This document shows, in pieces, positions 35,138 through 44,062 of a stretch of DNA of 64,000 nucleotides. Position numbers and translations under genes: made by a program. The notes beneath the pieces were generated by a model. That model was not told the origin of the DNA. It was given only the letters and a program-made list of their open reading frames with translations, and searched no databases. The DNA comes from Bacillota bacterium (GTDB taxonomy: Bacteria > Bacillota > UBA4882 > UBA8346), in the NCBI GenBank assembly GCA_023401925.1, contig JAEXDA010000043.1:1-64000 (forward strand). The letters run 5' to 3'. Positions within the stretch are counted from its first letter, which is position 1. Every line of letters begins with the position of its first letter.

Positions 35138-35557
35138 ATGGAATCCGAATTACAACGAATTGGTATCTCCATTGAGGAAAAGTTATTATCGCAGTTTGAC
35201 AATTTGATTGAAAAAAAAGGGTATACCAACCGGTCGGAGGCCATCCGGGACTTAATTCGGGAATATTTGGTCGAAGAAGAATGGCGGCAAGGCGAAGGGA
35301 ATTCGGTCGGTACCATTACCCTGGTTTATAATCATCACCTACGGGAAATGGCTGATAAAATGACGGATCTGCAACACCAGTACCACGAAAAAATAGTTTC
35401 GGTTTTGCATGTTCATTTGGATGCCCATAACTGCCTGGAGGTCATGGTGGTAAAGGGTGAAAAATCCGAAATTCAAGCGATTGCCGGTCGAATGAGCAGC
35501 TTAAAAGGAGTGAAACACTGTAAATTGGTTGCGACTACGACCGGAGAAAATTTATAA
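35138..35557 (+). CDS. nikR: Nickel-responsive regulator NikR
   Basis: Ribbon-helix-helix repressor with a C-terminal ACT nickel-binding domain, 139 aa. All four high-affinity nickel ligands of E. coli NikR (H76, H87, H89, C95) are present here as H80, H91, H93 and C99, each shifted by +4, with LHVHLDAHNCLE conserved. GGAGGGG precedes the ATG. It sits 38 nt after the ATPase gene, implying autoregulated nickel uptake; the operator is not identified with certainty. Confidence 0.95.
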   Translation: MESELQRIGISIEEKLLSQFDNLIEKKGYTNRSEAIRDLIREYLVEEEWRQGEGNSVGTITLVYNHHLREMADKMTDLQHQYHEKIVSVLHVHLDAHNCLEVMVVKGEKSEIQAIAGRMSSLKGVKHCKLVATTTGENL

Positions 35558-35590
35558 TCGCTAGCGCGTATAGCAGGCGGAGATTTTAAC

Positions 35591-37045
35591 TTGAAAAGGG
35601 GTTTAGAGATGGCGGGTATGCTTGAAGGGTTACAACCTGAAAAAGTATTTTATTATTTTGAAGAGATATCCAAGATACCAAGGGGATCGACTTATGAAAA
35701 GAAAGTCAGTGATTACCTTTATGAATGGGCGCAAGGAAAGAATTTAGAAGTCACCCGGGACGAAGCTCTCAATATTCTGATAAAAAAGCCCGGTACTCCT
35801 GGTTATGAAAACGCGCCCAGGGTTATCCTGCAGGGACATATGGACATGGTTTGGGAAAAAAATCAGGATACCGTTCATGATTTTTTCAATGATCCCATCA
35901 AGCTTCGGATTGTGGGAGAGTATATTTATGCATCAGGGACGACGCTGGGAGGGGATAATGGCATCGGAGTGGCGTGTGCCCAAGCAATTCTGGACTCCTC
36001 GGACCTTCCCCATCCTCCTTTGGAAGTATTGATTACTACTGATGAAGAAAACGGCCTCACCGGGATGGAAAAATTTAATGCCAAAAAGTTAACGGGAAGA
36101 ATTTTAATCAATGTTGATAATGAGGAAGAAGGAATTTTTACCTCGGGTTGCGCCGGTGGAGGAAGAATTTATTTTCATATACCGGAACGAAGGGTTGCGC
36201 CCAAATATCAACGGTTTTATAAATTGGGAATCAAGGGCCTAAAAGGCGGACACTCCGGAAGCGATATCGATAAGGAACGGGGCAATTCCATTAAACTTTT
36301 GGGCAGGATTCTTTTCGACCTTAGGGATAATATCGACATCGCCGAGCTTGGTGGGGGTGCCAAAGCCAATGCAATTCCCAGAGAAAGCTGGGCCGTGGTA
36401 TCGGTAAAAGATGGTTTTGGGATTGAAGAAACTGTCCGGGAGTGGAATAAAACATTAAAGTATGAACTGGCCTTTTCGGATGCCGATATTCAGGTAACGC
36501 TCGATAAATATGATGGTTCCAAGGATGTGTACGACGAGAATATCAAAAAAACCATCATTCATTTGATCGGTATTATTCCGAACGGACCGCTAGCCCGGGA
36601 TTTGGAACATGATCTGGTGATATATTCCAATAATCTGGGGGTTATGTCCATTAAGGACGATAAAATTACTTTTGAATGCTGTCCCAGAAGTTCAGTCAAG
36701 TCTTTATTCCGCCAGTTATTAGGAATCTGTGAGCAAATCGCCGATATTCTTCATATCCAGTTTGAAGCTAATTCTTTTTATCCGAGCTGGGAGTATACGC
36801 AAGAATCCCAAATACGGGATTTGTTTGTGAAAACTTATGAAGATTTGTATGGGGTTAAGGGCAAGGTGAACGTAATTCATGCCGGTTTGGAATGCGGATT
36901 TTTGGTTGAAAGAATTCCCGGTATCGACGCTGTCTCAATCGGCCCCAATATGTATGATTTGCATACCCCCAATGAGCATGTCAGCATCAGCTCCGTTGGG
37001 AAGACATTCAAGCTTCTATGCGAAGTGTTGAAACAAATAAAATAA
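35591..37045 (+). CDS. pepD: Cytosolic dipeptidase PepD (aminoacyl-histidine dipeptidase, M20)
   Basis: A zinc aminopeptidase-type dipeptidase of 484 aa. The M20 metal ligands are visible: LQGHMDMV (His, with catalytic Asp), GGDNGIG (bridging Asp), TTDEENGLTGM (catalytic Glu and ligand Glu), NVDNEEE, and a C-terminal His in DLHTPNEHVS. The KGGHSGSDI stretch belongs to the lid domain. Two starts are plausible: TTG 35591 (GGAG 8 nt upstream) or ATG 35609 (AAGGGG upstream). A strong terminator follows, separating it from spoVA. Confidence 0.93.
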   Translation: MKRGLEMAGMLEGLQPEKVFYYFEEISKIPRGSTYEKKVSDYLYEWAQGKNLEVTRDEALNILIKKPGTPGYENAPRVILQGHMDMVWEKNQDTVHDFFNDPIKLRIVGEYIYASGTTLGGDNGIGVACAQAILDSSDLPHPPLEVLITTDEENGLTGMEKFNAKKLTGRILINVDNEEEGIFTSGCAGGGRIYFHIPERRVAPKYQRFYKLGIKGLKGGHSGSDIDKERGNSIKLLGRILFDLRDNIDIAELGGGAKANAIPRESWAVVSVKDGFGIEETVREWNKTLKYELAFSDADIQVTLDKYDGSKDVYDENIKKTIIHLIGIIPNGPLARDLEHDLVIYSNNLGVMSIKDDKITFECCPRSSVKSLFRQLLGICEQIADILHIQFEANSFYPSWEYTQESQIRDLFVKTYEDLYGVKGKVNVIHAGLECGFLVERIPGIDAVSIGPNMYDLHTPNEHVSISSVGKTFKLLCEVLKQIK

Positions 37046-37126
37046 ATCAAGGGTTAACTTGGTAGTGGCCTTGGCTGCCGGTGTTTTTCCCATGAACTTC
37101 AATCTTATTTTTGAATGATATGGCAA

Positions 37127-37161
37127 GGGCTGTCCTAAAAGAACTTTTAGGCAGCCTTTTT
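37127..37161 (+). terminator. Intrinsic terminator after pepD
   Basis: GGCTG-T-CCTAAAAG pairs with CTTTTAGG-CAGCC (one bulged T), loop AA, then TTTTT. Confidence 0.85.
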
Positions 37162-37297
37162 GTATTGGGGCGGCAAATATTGGTAAACACTATAGGAGCC
37201 GTGTTTCAAAAAGAAACAGAAATTGCCAGCATACCTGGAATAAAACTTAGAAAAATATGTATAAGCAAAAGTTTTTTCGCCGGAGGTACTGTTGAGA

Positions 37298-37777
37298 ATG
37301 GCCAATTCCAAAAACAAGAAATTAACCCCGGCCCAACAAAAATATCAAACTTTGGCAAAAGCCAAAGAGCCGAAACGCCCTGTTTTATTAAACTCGATTC
37401 GGGCCTTTTTCAGCGGCGGACTCATTTGCGTCCTGGGTCAGTTCCTTCAGTGGTTTTTTATGACCTATTTTCAATTTACGGAAGAAACTGCCGGCAATCC
37501 TACGGTAGCTGTGTTAATTATGATATCGGTTTTGCTGACCGGTTTTGGAGTTTATGATCATATAGCGCAATGGGGTGGGGCGGGTACGGCTGTCCCGGTT
37601 ACCGGATTTGCCAATTCGATTGCGTCTGCGGCAATAGAGCATCGCAGTGAAGGGTTCGTTTTGGGTGTAGCGGGTAAAATGTTTAAATTGGCAGGGGCTG
37701 TAATCGTTTATGGTGTATTTTCAGCTTTCACTATTGTTTTGGTGAAAGCAATCTTTAAAGCGCTGGGTGGTCATTGA
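37298..37777 (+). CDS. spoVAC: Stage V sporulation protein AC
   Basis: Inner spore-membrane protein of the SpoVA channel, which moves dipicolinic acid during sporulation and germination. About 159 aa: a basic N-terminus (KNKKLTPAQQKYQTL, the family hallmark), then four TM segments with GGAGTAVPVTGFANS. GGAGGT fits the ATG at 37298 better than the TTG at 37292. It is the first gene of spoVAC-spoVAD-spoVAE, normally expressed in the forespore under sigma-G. I see no convincing sigma-G promoter in the 130 nt after the pepD terminator. Confidence 0.95.
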   Translation: MANSKNKKLTPAQQKYQTLAKAKEPKRPVLLNSIRAFFSGGLICVLGQFLQWFFMTYFQFTEETAGNPTVAVLIMISVLLTGFGVYDHIAQWGGAGTAVPVTGFANSIASAAIEHRSEGFVLGVAGKMFKLAGAVIVYGVFSAFTIVLVKAIFKALGGH

Positions 37778-38780
37778 CTTGCTTCAAGGAAAACAAAGTT
37801 GGCTTTTTGAATCAAAGCCTTTGATTAAGGCCTCAGCGGCTGTGGGTGGCCCTTTCGAGGGGGAAGGGCCACTGGCCGGGGACTTTGATAAACTGGAAAA
37901 AGATATTTGGCTGGGTCAGGATAGTTTTGAAAAAGCCGAAAAGACCTTACTGGAGAACGCCTGCAAAATCACAATTCAAAAGGCGGGCCTCAAAAAAGAG
38001 GATATCCAGTTTTTTCTTTGTGGCGACTTAATGGATCAAATTATCTCCAGCAGTTTTGCGGCTCGAAGCTTAGGAATTCCTTTTTTGGGAGTATATGGAG
38101 CCTGTTCAAGTTCGATGGAGGGATTGGCTTTAGCATCTTTGATGATTGACAGCGGATTTGCCCAAAATGTAATGACAGCGACCTCCAGTCATAATGGTTC
38201 CGTGGAAAAACAGTACCGTTATCCCACGGAATATGGCAATCAAAAACCACCAACTGCCCAATGGACAGTTACCGGCGCTGGGGCGGCTCTGTTGGTGCCT
38301 CAAGGGACGGGCCCCCATGTGACGGCGGCAACCATCGGCAAGGTTGTTGATATGGGAATTGCTGATCCGCTTAATATGGGCGGCGCTATGGCTCCGGCGG
38401 CCGTCGATACGATTGAAGCCCACTTCCGGGATTTACAGCGTTCTCCCTCTTATTATGATTTAATTGTGACCGGTGATTTAGGACGGGTAGGTCATCCTAT
38501 CGCCACCGATTTACTGGGGCAACATGGAATAAAATTTGCCCCGAACCAGTTTAACGACTGCGGACTGATGATCTTTACAAAAGAGCAACCGGTATTCGCT
38601 GGGGGAAGTGGCTGTGCCTGTTCAGCCGCAGTAACCTACGGGCATCTTTTAAAGCGGATGCATCAAGGGGAACTTGATCGGATTTTGGTTGTGGCTACCG
38701 GAGCATTGTTATCCCCATTATCCTATCAACAAAAAGAAAGCATACCCTGCATTGCCCATGCGGTTGCTATTGAGATGTAA
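37767..38780 (+). CDS. spoVAD: Stage V sporulation protein AD
   Basis: The dipicolinic-acid-binding subunit of the SpoVA complex, with a thiolase/KAS-III-like fold, 337 aa. Typical motifs are YGACSSSMEGLALA (at the thiolase Cys position), SHNGSVEKQYRYPTEYG and a GGSGCACSA segment near the C-terminus. It overlaps spoVAC by 11 nt. The GTG at 37767 or the TTG at 37779 may be used, and both fit coupling to spoVAC. Confidence 0.96.
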   Translation: MVIDLLQGKQSWLFESKPLIKASAAVGGPFEGEGPLAGDFDKLEKDIWLGQDSFEKAEKTLLENACKITIQKAGLKKEDIQFFLCGDLMDQIISSSFAARSLGIPFLGVYGACSSSMEGLALASLMIDSGFAQNVMTATSSHNGSVEKQYRYPTEYGNQKPPTAQWTVTGAGAALLVPQGTGPHVTAATIGKVVDMGIADPLNMGGAMAPAAVDTIEAHFRDLQRSPSYYDLIVTGDLGRVGHPIATDLLGQHGIKFAPNQFNDCGLMIFTKEQPVFAGGSGCACSAAVTYGHLLKRMHQGELDRILVVATGALLSPLSYQQKESIPCIAHAVAIEM

Positions 38781-38795
38781 GGAGGATTTCATTTT

Positions 38796-39149
38796 TTGGA
38801 AAAATTTATTTTAGCCTTTTTAGTGGGCGGAGGCATTTGTGTCATCGGTCAAATCATGATGGATGTTTTAAAATTTACTCCGGCTCATACGATGTGTTGT
38901 TTGGTGGTGATAGGAGCAATCCTGGGGGGATTTGGATTATATGACCCGCTTATCAAATTTGCAGGCGCCGGCGCTTCCGTTCCGATAAGCAGCTTTGGCA
39001 ATTCGCTTGTCAAAGGGGCCTGGTCGGAGTTTCAAAGGGATGGAATGATTGGAGTTATTACAGGTATATTCGAAATCACCAGCGCCGGTGTGTCATCGGC
39101 TATTATTTTTGGGTTTATAGGCGCTTTATTGTTCAAACCAAAGGGATGA
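38796..39149 (+). CDS. spoVAE: Stage V sporulation protein AE (SpoVAEb)
   Basis: A 117-aa membrane protein with four TM helices, related to SpoVAC (shared KFAGAGASVPISSFGNSL motif). Starts TTG with AAGGAGGAT 8-9 nt upstream. It completes the C-D-E core of the SpoVA channel. spoVAA, AB and AF are absent, as in many Clostridia. Its stop codon overlaps the start of the next gene as ATGA. Confidence 0.94.
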   Translation: MEKFILAFLVGGGICVIGQIMMDVLKFTPAHTMCCLVVIGAILGGFGLYDPLIKFAGAGASVPISSFGNSLVKGAWSEFQRDGMIGVITGIFEITSAGVSSAIIFGFIGALLFKPKG

Positions 39150-39904
39150 TAATCCCTTTCCGGTATTGGGAAATTGATTTCCTGCGGGGAATCGCTATCC
39201 TTTTGATGATCGTGCTCCATTTTTTTGTTGATCTTTCATTATTGCGAATACTGGAATTCCCCTTTGGTTGGACAATTTGGTCTTTTTGGCAAAAAACGAC
39301 GGCTGCAACTTTTTTATTGTTGGTCGGGATTTGTTTAGTCATTAGTCATCATCGGGAAATTCAACAAAATACCGGAAAAGAGCAAAGATTATTTCCGAAA
39401 TATCTTCAACGTGGACTTGCCATTTTCGGTTACGGTTTACTGATTACCATTGTTACAAGGATTTATTTAAAAGAAGGTTATGTCGTTTTCGGAGTCCTCC
39501 ATTTAATCGGTGCGACGATTATTCTAAGTTATCCCCTCCTGACACTGGGATATTTGAACTTATTCCTGGGTGCCGGTGCAATTATTATTGGATTTTATTT
39601 GAATTCTTTTCATTTTACTTTTCCTTGGTTGCTTTGGGCGGGATTTCGAAAAAATGGTTATTACAGTGTGGATTATTTTCCCATTTTTCCTTGGCTGGGC
39701 TTCGTTTTAATCGGATTGTTTTTGGGTAATCGGTTATATTCCCCAAAGGGGAGAATGTTTCCGTTGAATGATTGTTCCCGATTGATTTGGGTCCGAGGTT
39801 TTTGTTTTCTAGGGAAGCATTCGCTGATGGTATATTTATTTCATCAACCTTTGTTAGTGATGACGTTAGTTTTTATAAAACACTTTATAAAAAAAGGTTT
39901 TTAG
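39146..39904 (+). CDS. DUF1624 / heparan-alpha-glucosaminide N-acetyltransferase-like membrane protein
   Basis: A 252-aa integral membrane protein with about seven TM helices. The N-terminus has WEIDFLRGIAILLMIVLHF, the catalytic-type Asp/Arg/His pattern of the DUF1624/HGSNAT family, proposed to transfer acyl groups across membranes. The ATG overlaps the spoVAE stop (ATGA), so translation is probably coupled to spoVAE. A role in spore or cortex modification is possible but inferred from position only. Confidence 0.8.
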   Translation: MIIPFRYWEIDFLRGIAILLMIVLHFFVDLSLLRILEFPFGWTIWSFWQKTTAATFLLLVGICLVISHHREIQQNTGKEQRLFPKYLQRGLAIFGYGLLITIVTRIYLKEGYVVFGVLHLIGATIILSYPLLTLGYLNLFLGAGAIIIGFYLNSFHFTFPWLLWAGFRKNGYYSVDYFPIFPWLGFVLIGLFLGNRLYSPKGRMFPLNDCSRLIWVRGFCFLGKHSLMVYLFHQPLLVMTLVFIKHFIKKGF

Positions 39905-40008
39905 CAAAAAGCCGACGACGATATGGGGATCAAATAAAAAGCCGCAATGAGAACTTGTATCTTCACAGCGGCTGAAAAATATTATCATCAACAGATTAGG
40001 AAATCTTC

Positions 40009-40833
40009 TTATCCTTTGACGGCACCGGCCGTTAATCCTTTAATAAATTGTTTTGACATAAGCATATAGAGTAAAAGAATCGGCAATGTAGCAAGCGTAA
40101 GAACCACCAAAACCTTGGTCCAGTCCGTCTGATAGGTGCCGAAAAAGTAAGTGACTCCCAAGAGGAGTGTTCTTTGGTCTTCTCTTAAATTAAAGATTAA
40201 GGGGAACCAAATGTCGTTCCAGATGTTAATCAGATTGAAAATGGCAACCGTCCCAAGGGCCGGCCGGACTAGTGGAATAACGATGTTAAAATAGGTGCGA
40301 AATTTTGAAGCCCCGTCAATGGAGGCCGATTCCATTAGCTCGCCGGGCAAATCCTGAATAAAGGTGGTAAGGATAAAGACAGCCATGGGGAGTCCCCAAG
40401 CAATATATACCGGGATCAAACCGTAGACCGATCCCATCATATTCAATGAACGGATAATCTGAAATATGTTAATTGTTCCTAAACGTATGGGTATCATAAT
40501 TCCGGATAGAAAAAGCAAATAAATTAATTTGGATCCGAGACCTTTCCAATTGGCCAGAGCATAGGCCGCCAGCGAACCGATGAAGAGAACACAGACAATC
40601 GAGATGCTTGTAATCAGTAAAGTATTCAAGCAGTATAACAAAAAATTGCTTTCCCGGAATACATAAAGATAACCGTCAAAGCTAGGCGTAAGGGGTAAGG
40701 CGAACGGATTTTTGAAAATATCCAGCTGTTTTTTGAAGGAATTCACCAGCATTGTCCATACAGGGAACAATGCGACAAGAGCCCAGATGGATAGAATCAG
40801 ATAGTGACCGATAATAACCTTTCGTTCTTTCAT
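40009..40833 (-). CDS. Carbohydrate ABC transporter permease, MalG/AraQ type
   Basis: Inner-membrane permease of 274 aa with six TM helices. The EAA loop reads ESASIDGASKFRTYFNIVIPLVRP, the contact to the ATPase. It ends with the family tail FIKGLTAGAVKG. Third gene of a minus-strand operon (binding protein, MalF-type, MalG-type permease), 14 nt after the preceding permease. No ATPase is encoded here, so a shared MsmK-like ATPase is expected elsewhere. Sugar unknown. Confidence 0.93.
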   Translation of the reverse strand: MKERKVIIGHYLILSIWALVALFPVWTMLVNSFKKQLDIFKNPFALPLTPSFDGYLYVFRESNFLLYCLNTLLITSISIVCVLFIGSLAAYALANWKGLGSKLIYLLFLSGIMIPIRLGTINIFQIIRSLNMMGSVYGLIPVYIAWGLPMAVFILTTFIQDLPGELMESASIDGASKFRTYFNIVIPLVRPALGTVAIFNLINIWNDIWFPLIFNLREDQRTLLLGVTYFFGTYQTDWTKVLVVLTLATLPILLLYMLMSKQFIKGLTAGAVKG

Positions 40834-40847
40834 TGAAATGACTCCAT

Positions 40848-41822
40848 TTACTCAGATTTTTTTTGGCTGTGGCTTTGAGAAATCATCCAGAAGGTAACAC
40901 CGGTTAGTAAAATAAAGAAGATAACGGTGGCAATACTGGCGCCTACGCCCATATTCGGCTCACCGATAGGATGCTGTCCGGCGATTCCAATCCGGTAAAA
41001 GAAAGTTCCCATGATATCCGTGGCATAATCAGGCGCTCCGTTGGCATTTTCCAATCCGAAAACAATATCAAAAGCATTAAAATTCCCGACAAATGTTAAA
41101 ATTGAAACCAGTCCCATTACAGGAATCAGCAAAGGGACTTTGATTTTCCAAAAAATCTGACGCCGTGAAGATCCGTCAATGCTGGCCGCTTCGAACAACT
41201 CTTCCGGTATTCCCTGAAATCCGGCTAAGAAAATCATAGTGGGTAAACCCACCCATTGCCAAGCTGTAACTAGTCCGACCATCACCATAGCGGTTTTGGG
41301 ATTGCCTAGCCAGGGATAACTGGAAAATTGGGTTAACCCCAACATGGAGAGAACTTGGTTGACAGCGCCCCAATTGGGATTGAGAATCAGCCGCCATAAG
41401 AATCCGGTGACCAAAACCGATAAAGTGACCGGAAGAAAGATAATCGTGCGAAAAATTGCACGGCCCTTTAGAGAGCCTGACAAGATGTTTGCGAACATTA
41501 AACCGAGGGTGTTTTGAATACCCATGCAGATCACAAAAAGAATACAGGTATGAAAAAATGCGCCAATCAACCGGTCACGGTATATCGAATTGGTGAATAA
41601 ATCGATATAATTTTTCATGCCCACAAAATGATCCGGTATAAATCCCGAACCGGTATAAAGACTCAGACGCATTGAATTAAACAATGGGAAGGCCATAAAC
41701 CAAATATAAATGACAAGAGCGGGGAGGGTGTAAAAAAACCACCAGTCTCTTTGGCGTCGCTTTTTTTCTTTGGGTGGCGCGGTGTTCGTTAAAGCATGTT
41801 GCTCCATAATTGACTCCTTCAA
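40848..41822 (-). CDS. Carbohydrate ABC transporter permease, MalF/UgpA type
   Basis: A permease of 324 aa with a cytoplasmic N-terminal extension (about 1-28, Lys/Arg-rich) and six TM helices. EAA loop: EAASIDGSSRRQIFWKIKVP. It pairs with the downstream MalG-type protein. Follows the binding-protein gene after a strong stem-loop that may set their ratio. GGAG is present before the ATG. Confidence 0.93.
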   Translation of the reverse strand: MKESIMEQHALTNTAPPKEKKRRQRDWWFFYTLPALVIYIWFMAFPLFNSMRLSLYTGSGFIPDHFVGMKNYIDLFTNSIYRDRLIGAFFHTCILFVICMGIQNTLGLMFANILSGSLKGRAIFRTIIFLPVTLSVLVTGFLWRLILNPNWGAVNQVLSMLGLTQFSSYPWLGNPKTAMVMVGLVTAWQWVGLPTMIFLAGFQGIPEELFEAASIDGSSRRQIFWKIKVPLLIPVMGLVSILTFVGNFNAFDIVFGLENANGAPDYATDIMGTFFYRIGIAGQHPIGEPNMGVGASIATVIFFILLTGVTFWMISQSHSQKKSE

Positions 41823-41861
41823 TTACTGATTTCTCTGTAATCCGAAATGAGTTGGCCCGGA

Positions 41862-41910
41862 AAGAATCTGCCTGGCATAAAATAAGAGATTCTATGCCAG
41901 GCAGATTCTT
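41862..41910. repeat. 18-bp perfect stem-loop between binding-protein and permease genes
   Basis: AAGAATCTGCCTGGCATA (41862-41879) is perfectly complementary to 41893-41910, loop 13 nt. No U-run follows on the minus strand. Typical of an intercistronic element that protects the upstream binding-protein mRNA and lowers downstream permease expression. Confidence 0.75.
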
Positions 41911-41926
41911 CAAAATCCTTGGCTAA

Positions 41927-43219
41927 TTATTTAAAATGTTGAGTCGGGGCATACCATTGGGCCAACCCGGCTTGCAGGGAATCGGCAGCTTGTTTGGGAG
42001 TCATCGCGCCTTTGGCAACGGCAAGTGCCGCGTTTTGAGTCAGGGTATAGCCATCGGGTTTTCCTTGGGGGGCATCCATGATTACCGGCCAATCGAAACG
42101 TAAATCGGTCTCTTTGCCCTTGCTGATAGCCAGGAATTCGCTGGCGTGTTCGCTCTTGACTTTGAGGGCGCTACCGTTTTTGGAAAGCGGATAAAAACCG
42201 GGAACTTCATCAGCCAGAATCTGGGCGGCTTGTTTGGAAGTCAACCAGTCTAAAAAGATCCGGGCTTCTTTTTGATGTTTGGAAACTTTGTTAATACCGA
42301 TACCGCAATCCGGGTGGAAACAAACAACGGTTTTTTTGCCGGATGGCGCCGGAGTGGACATAATGCTCCAATTGAAACCGGGAGCCGCTTTTTCAAACAT
42401 AGCGACATCCCAGGAACCGCCGAAGAACATAGCGGCTTTTCCAAGCAGGAAGAGTTGTTGAGAATCGTAATAGGAAACGCCTTCTTGTCCGGCAGGCAGA
42501 TAGGGGGCGATATCTTTGATGGCCTGGAATGCGGCAACCATTTTTTCGTCGTTAAACGGAACTTTTCCGGTTTCATATTCCAAGCGGGATGCCCTGCCTC
42601 CGATAAAATCCGGAAGAAGATTCATGAAGACGATTTCATTCATATCCCATTGGTCTTTGGATCCGTTAGAAAATGGAATGATACCGGCAGCTTTTAACTT
42701 CTTGGCAGCAGCCATTAATTGTTCCCAAGTAGCGGGAACTTTAATTTTGTATTTTTTGAAAATATCGGCATTGTAATAAATGCCATGGGATACGGCCATG
42801 AAGGGCAAACCATAGATAACACCCTTATCATTGGTCCAGGGACTTAAATTACCTTCCGTAAAGTTTGCTTTTAAATTCGGCATATCGGTAATGGGCACCA
42901 AAAAACCATCCTTATATAAATCGGCGCTAATTTTGAAAGAACGCAGATACATTAAATCGGGACCGGTTCCACCCGTTAATTGAGTGCGGAGAACGGCGTT
43001 GTAATCAGGCGGGTTGGTCGGGTTGAATTTGATGTCAATATTGGGATTTTTGGCTTTAAAGGCGGCCAGAACTTTGTTGACGGCTTCTACATCATCGACC
43101 CGCCAGGAACCCAGGGTTAAAGTTACTTTTTCTGCACCCAAAATGGTTACGGAACTTAAAACGCTGACCAATACCAAAGCTAAAACTAAAACCAGCAAAC
43201 TTGCTTTTTTCAAAAACAT
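41927..43219 (-). CDS. Family-1 extracellular sugar-binding protein
   Basis: Captures a sugar or oligosaccharide for the two permeases downstream; 430 aa. The signal peptide covers about 1-29 (cleavage after LGA) and contains no lipobox Cys, so the protein is released rather than lipid-anchored. That suits a periplasm bounded by an outer membrane. The mature part is a standard two-lobe fold with FKAKNPNIDIKF, GPDLMYLR and GLPFMAVSHGIYYNADIFKKY. AGGAGGTGT sits close to the ATG, so a TTG two codons later (43213) may be the real start. Confidence 0.92.
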   Translation of the reverse strand: MFLKKASLLVLVLALVLVSVLSSVTILGAEKVTLTLGSWRVDDVEAVNKVLAAFKAKNPNIDIKFNPTNPPDYNAVLRTQLTGGTGPDLMYLRSFKISADLYKDGFLVPITDMPNLKANFTEGNLSPWTNDKGVIYGLPFMAVSHGIYYNADIFKKYKIKVPATWEQLMAAAKKLKAAGIIPFSNGSKDQWDMNEIVFMNLLPDFIGGRASRLEYETGKVPFNDEKMVAAFQAIKDIAPYLPAGQEGVSYYDSQQLFLLGKAAMFFGGSWDVAMFEKAAPGFNWSIMSTPAPSGKKTVVCFHPDCGIGINKVSKHQKEARIFLDWLTSKQAAQILADEVPGFYPLSKNGSALKVKSEHASEFLAISKGKETDLRFDWPVIMDAPQGKPDGYTLTQNAALAVAKGAMTPKQAADSLQAGLAQWYAPTQHFK

Positions 43220-43317
43220 ACACCTCCTAAATTAGTAAAAAGATTAAAGCAAAAATTCCTCATCGATTAACAAATGTCCGGTTTTCTCACCACCTTTTCC
43301 ATTACATTGATTGAGAC

Positions 43318-43355
43318 AAAAAAAGAGCTGAAAAGGAATAATCCCTTCAGCTCTT
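43318..43355 (-). terminator. Intrinsic terminator after the HPr gene
   Basis: On the minus strand, AGAGCTGAA and TTCAGCTCT arms with additional inner pairs (GGGA/TCC), followed by a run of Ts. It isolates the sugar-ABC operon from HPr. Confidence 0.8.
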
Positions 43356-43483
43356 GCCTTACGTCGCACGCCGATTGAAAATAACCAAATAATTTTTAAA
43401 TTGTTACATCTATATTAACAAATCCCATTGTCAATGTCAAGGACATGTAAAGATGAAGATAAAAAAGAAATCCAATATCTGAA

Positions 43484-43747
43484 TTAGCTATTATTAATTT
43501 CCTTGATTAATTCCGTAATTTGTTCGATGGCTTTATTTTCGTCCTTTCCTTCGGCACAGATAGTAAAGGAGTCATTTTGACAAACACCCAAGCCCAAAAG
43601 ATCCAGTAAACTCTTTAAATCCACTCTTTTGTCGTCTTTAACGGCATAGATTTGTGATTTGAATTTTGTCGCTAGTCTAACCACTTGGGCCGCGGGACGC
43701 GCGTGTAACCCGGTCTTGTTGATAACTTGAACCATGACTTCTTTCAT
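43484..43747 (-). CDS. ptsH: Phosphocarrier protein HPr
   Basis: Small PTS phosphocarrier, 87 aa. The catalytic His15 lies in TGLHARPAA and the regulatory Ser46 in VDLKSLLDLL, so it can be phosphorylated by EI and by HPr kinase (it is not Crh, which lacks His15). It is monocistronic: no ptsI is adjacent, and a terminator follows. Divergent from the licT-PTS operon, which it would energise. Confidence 0.92.
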   Translation of the reverse strand: MKEVMVQVINKTGLHARPAAQVVRLATKFKSQIYAVKDDKRVDLKSLLDLLGLGVCQNDSFTICAEGKDENKAIEQITELIKEINNS

Positions 43748-44062
43748 CCTTTACCCACACCCTTATAATGTTTTTATTTAAAATCTATATCCAGGCAAGG
43801 AAGTTCAAAATTATCCATTATATGGATTTTTTAAAACAGACGGTGAAGGAATGCAACAAATATCGAAACATGATATAATATTTTTATTTCTTAAACGAAA
43901 AAATCCTTTATTATTGGATAAATAAACTCAAATTTAATCCGGCAGGGAATGAGCGAATCATTAAGGACCGGATACCGGTAGAATGCCTTATGGAATGGCT
44001 TTTTCGATATGTTATACCAATGTTACTTGTTCTTATCGTTAAAAGAGGCAGGAGGTTTGGGA
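43748..44062 (+). promoter_or_regulatory. Leader of the licT-PTS operon
   Basis: TATAAT near 43875 is a likely -10, with a poor -35. The following leader contains ATCCGG (near 43939) complementary to CCGGAT (near 43970). This overlaps a weak hairpin with GCC/GGC and TTTTT (near 43982-44008). It could be an antiterminator/terminator pair for LicT, but the match to known RAT sequences is poor. Confidence 0.3.

Noticed and set aside
37111..37557. 148-codon frame overlapping the pepD terminator and spoVAC
   Set aside because: Runs through the terminator hairpin and is out of frame with the well-supported spoVAC.
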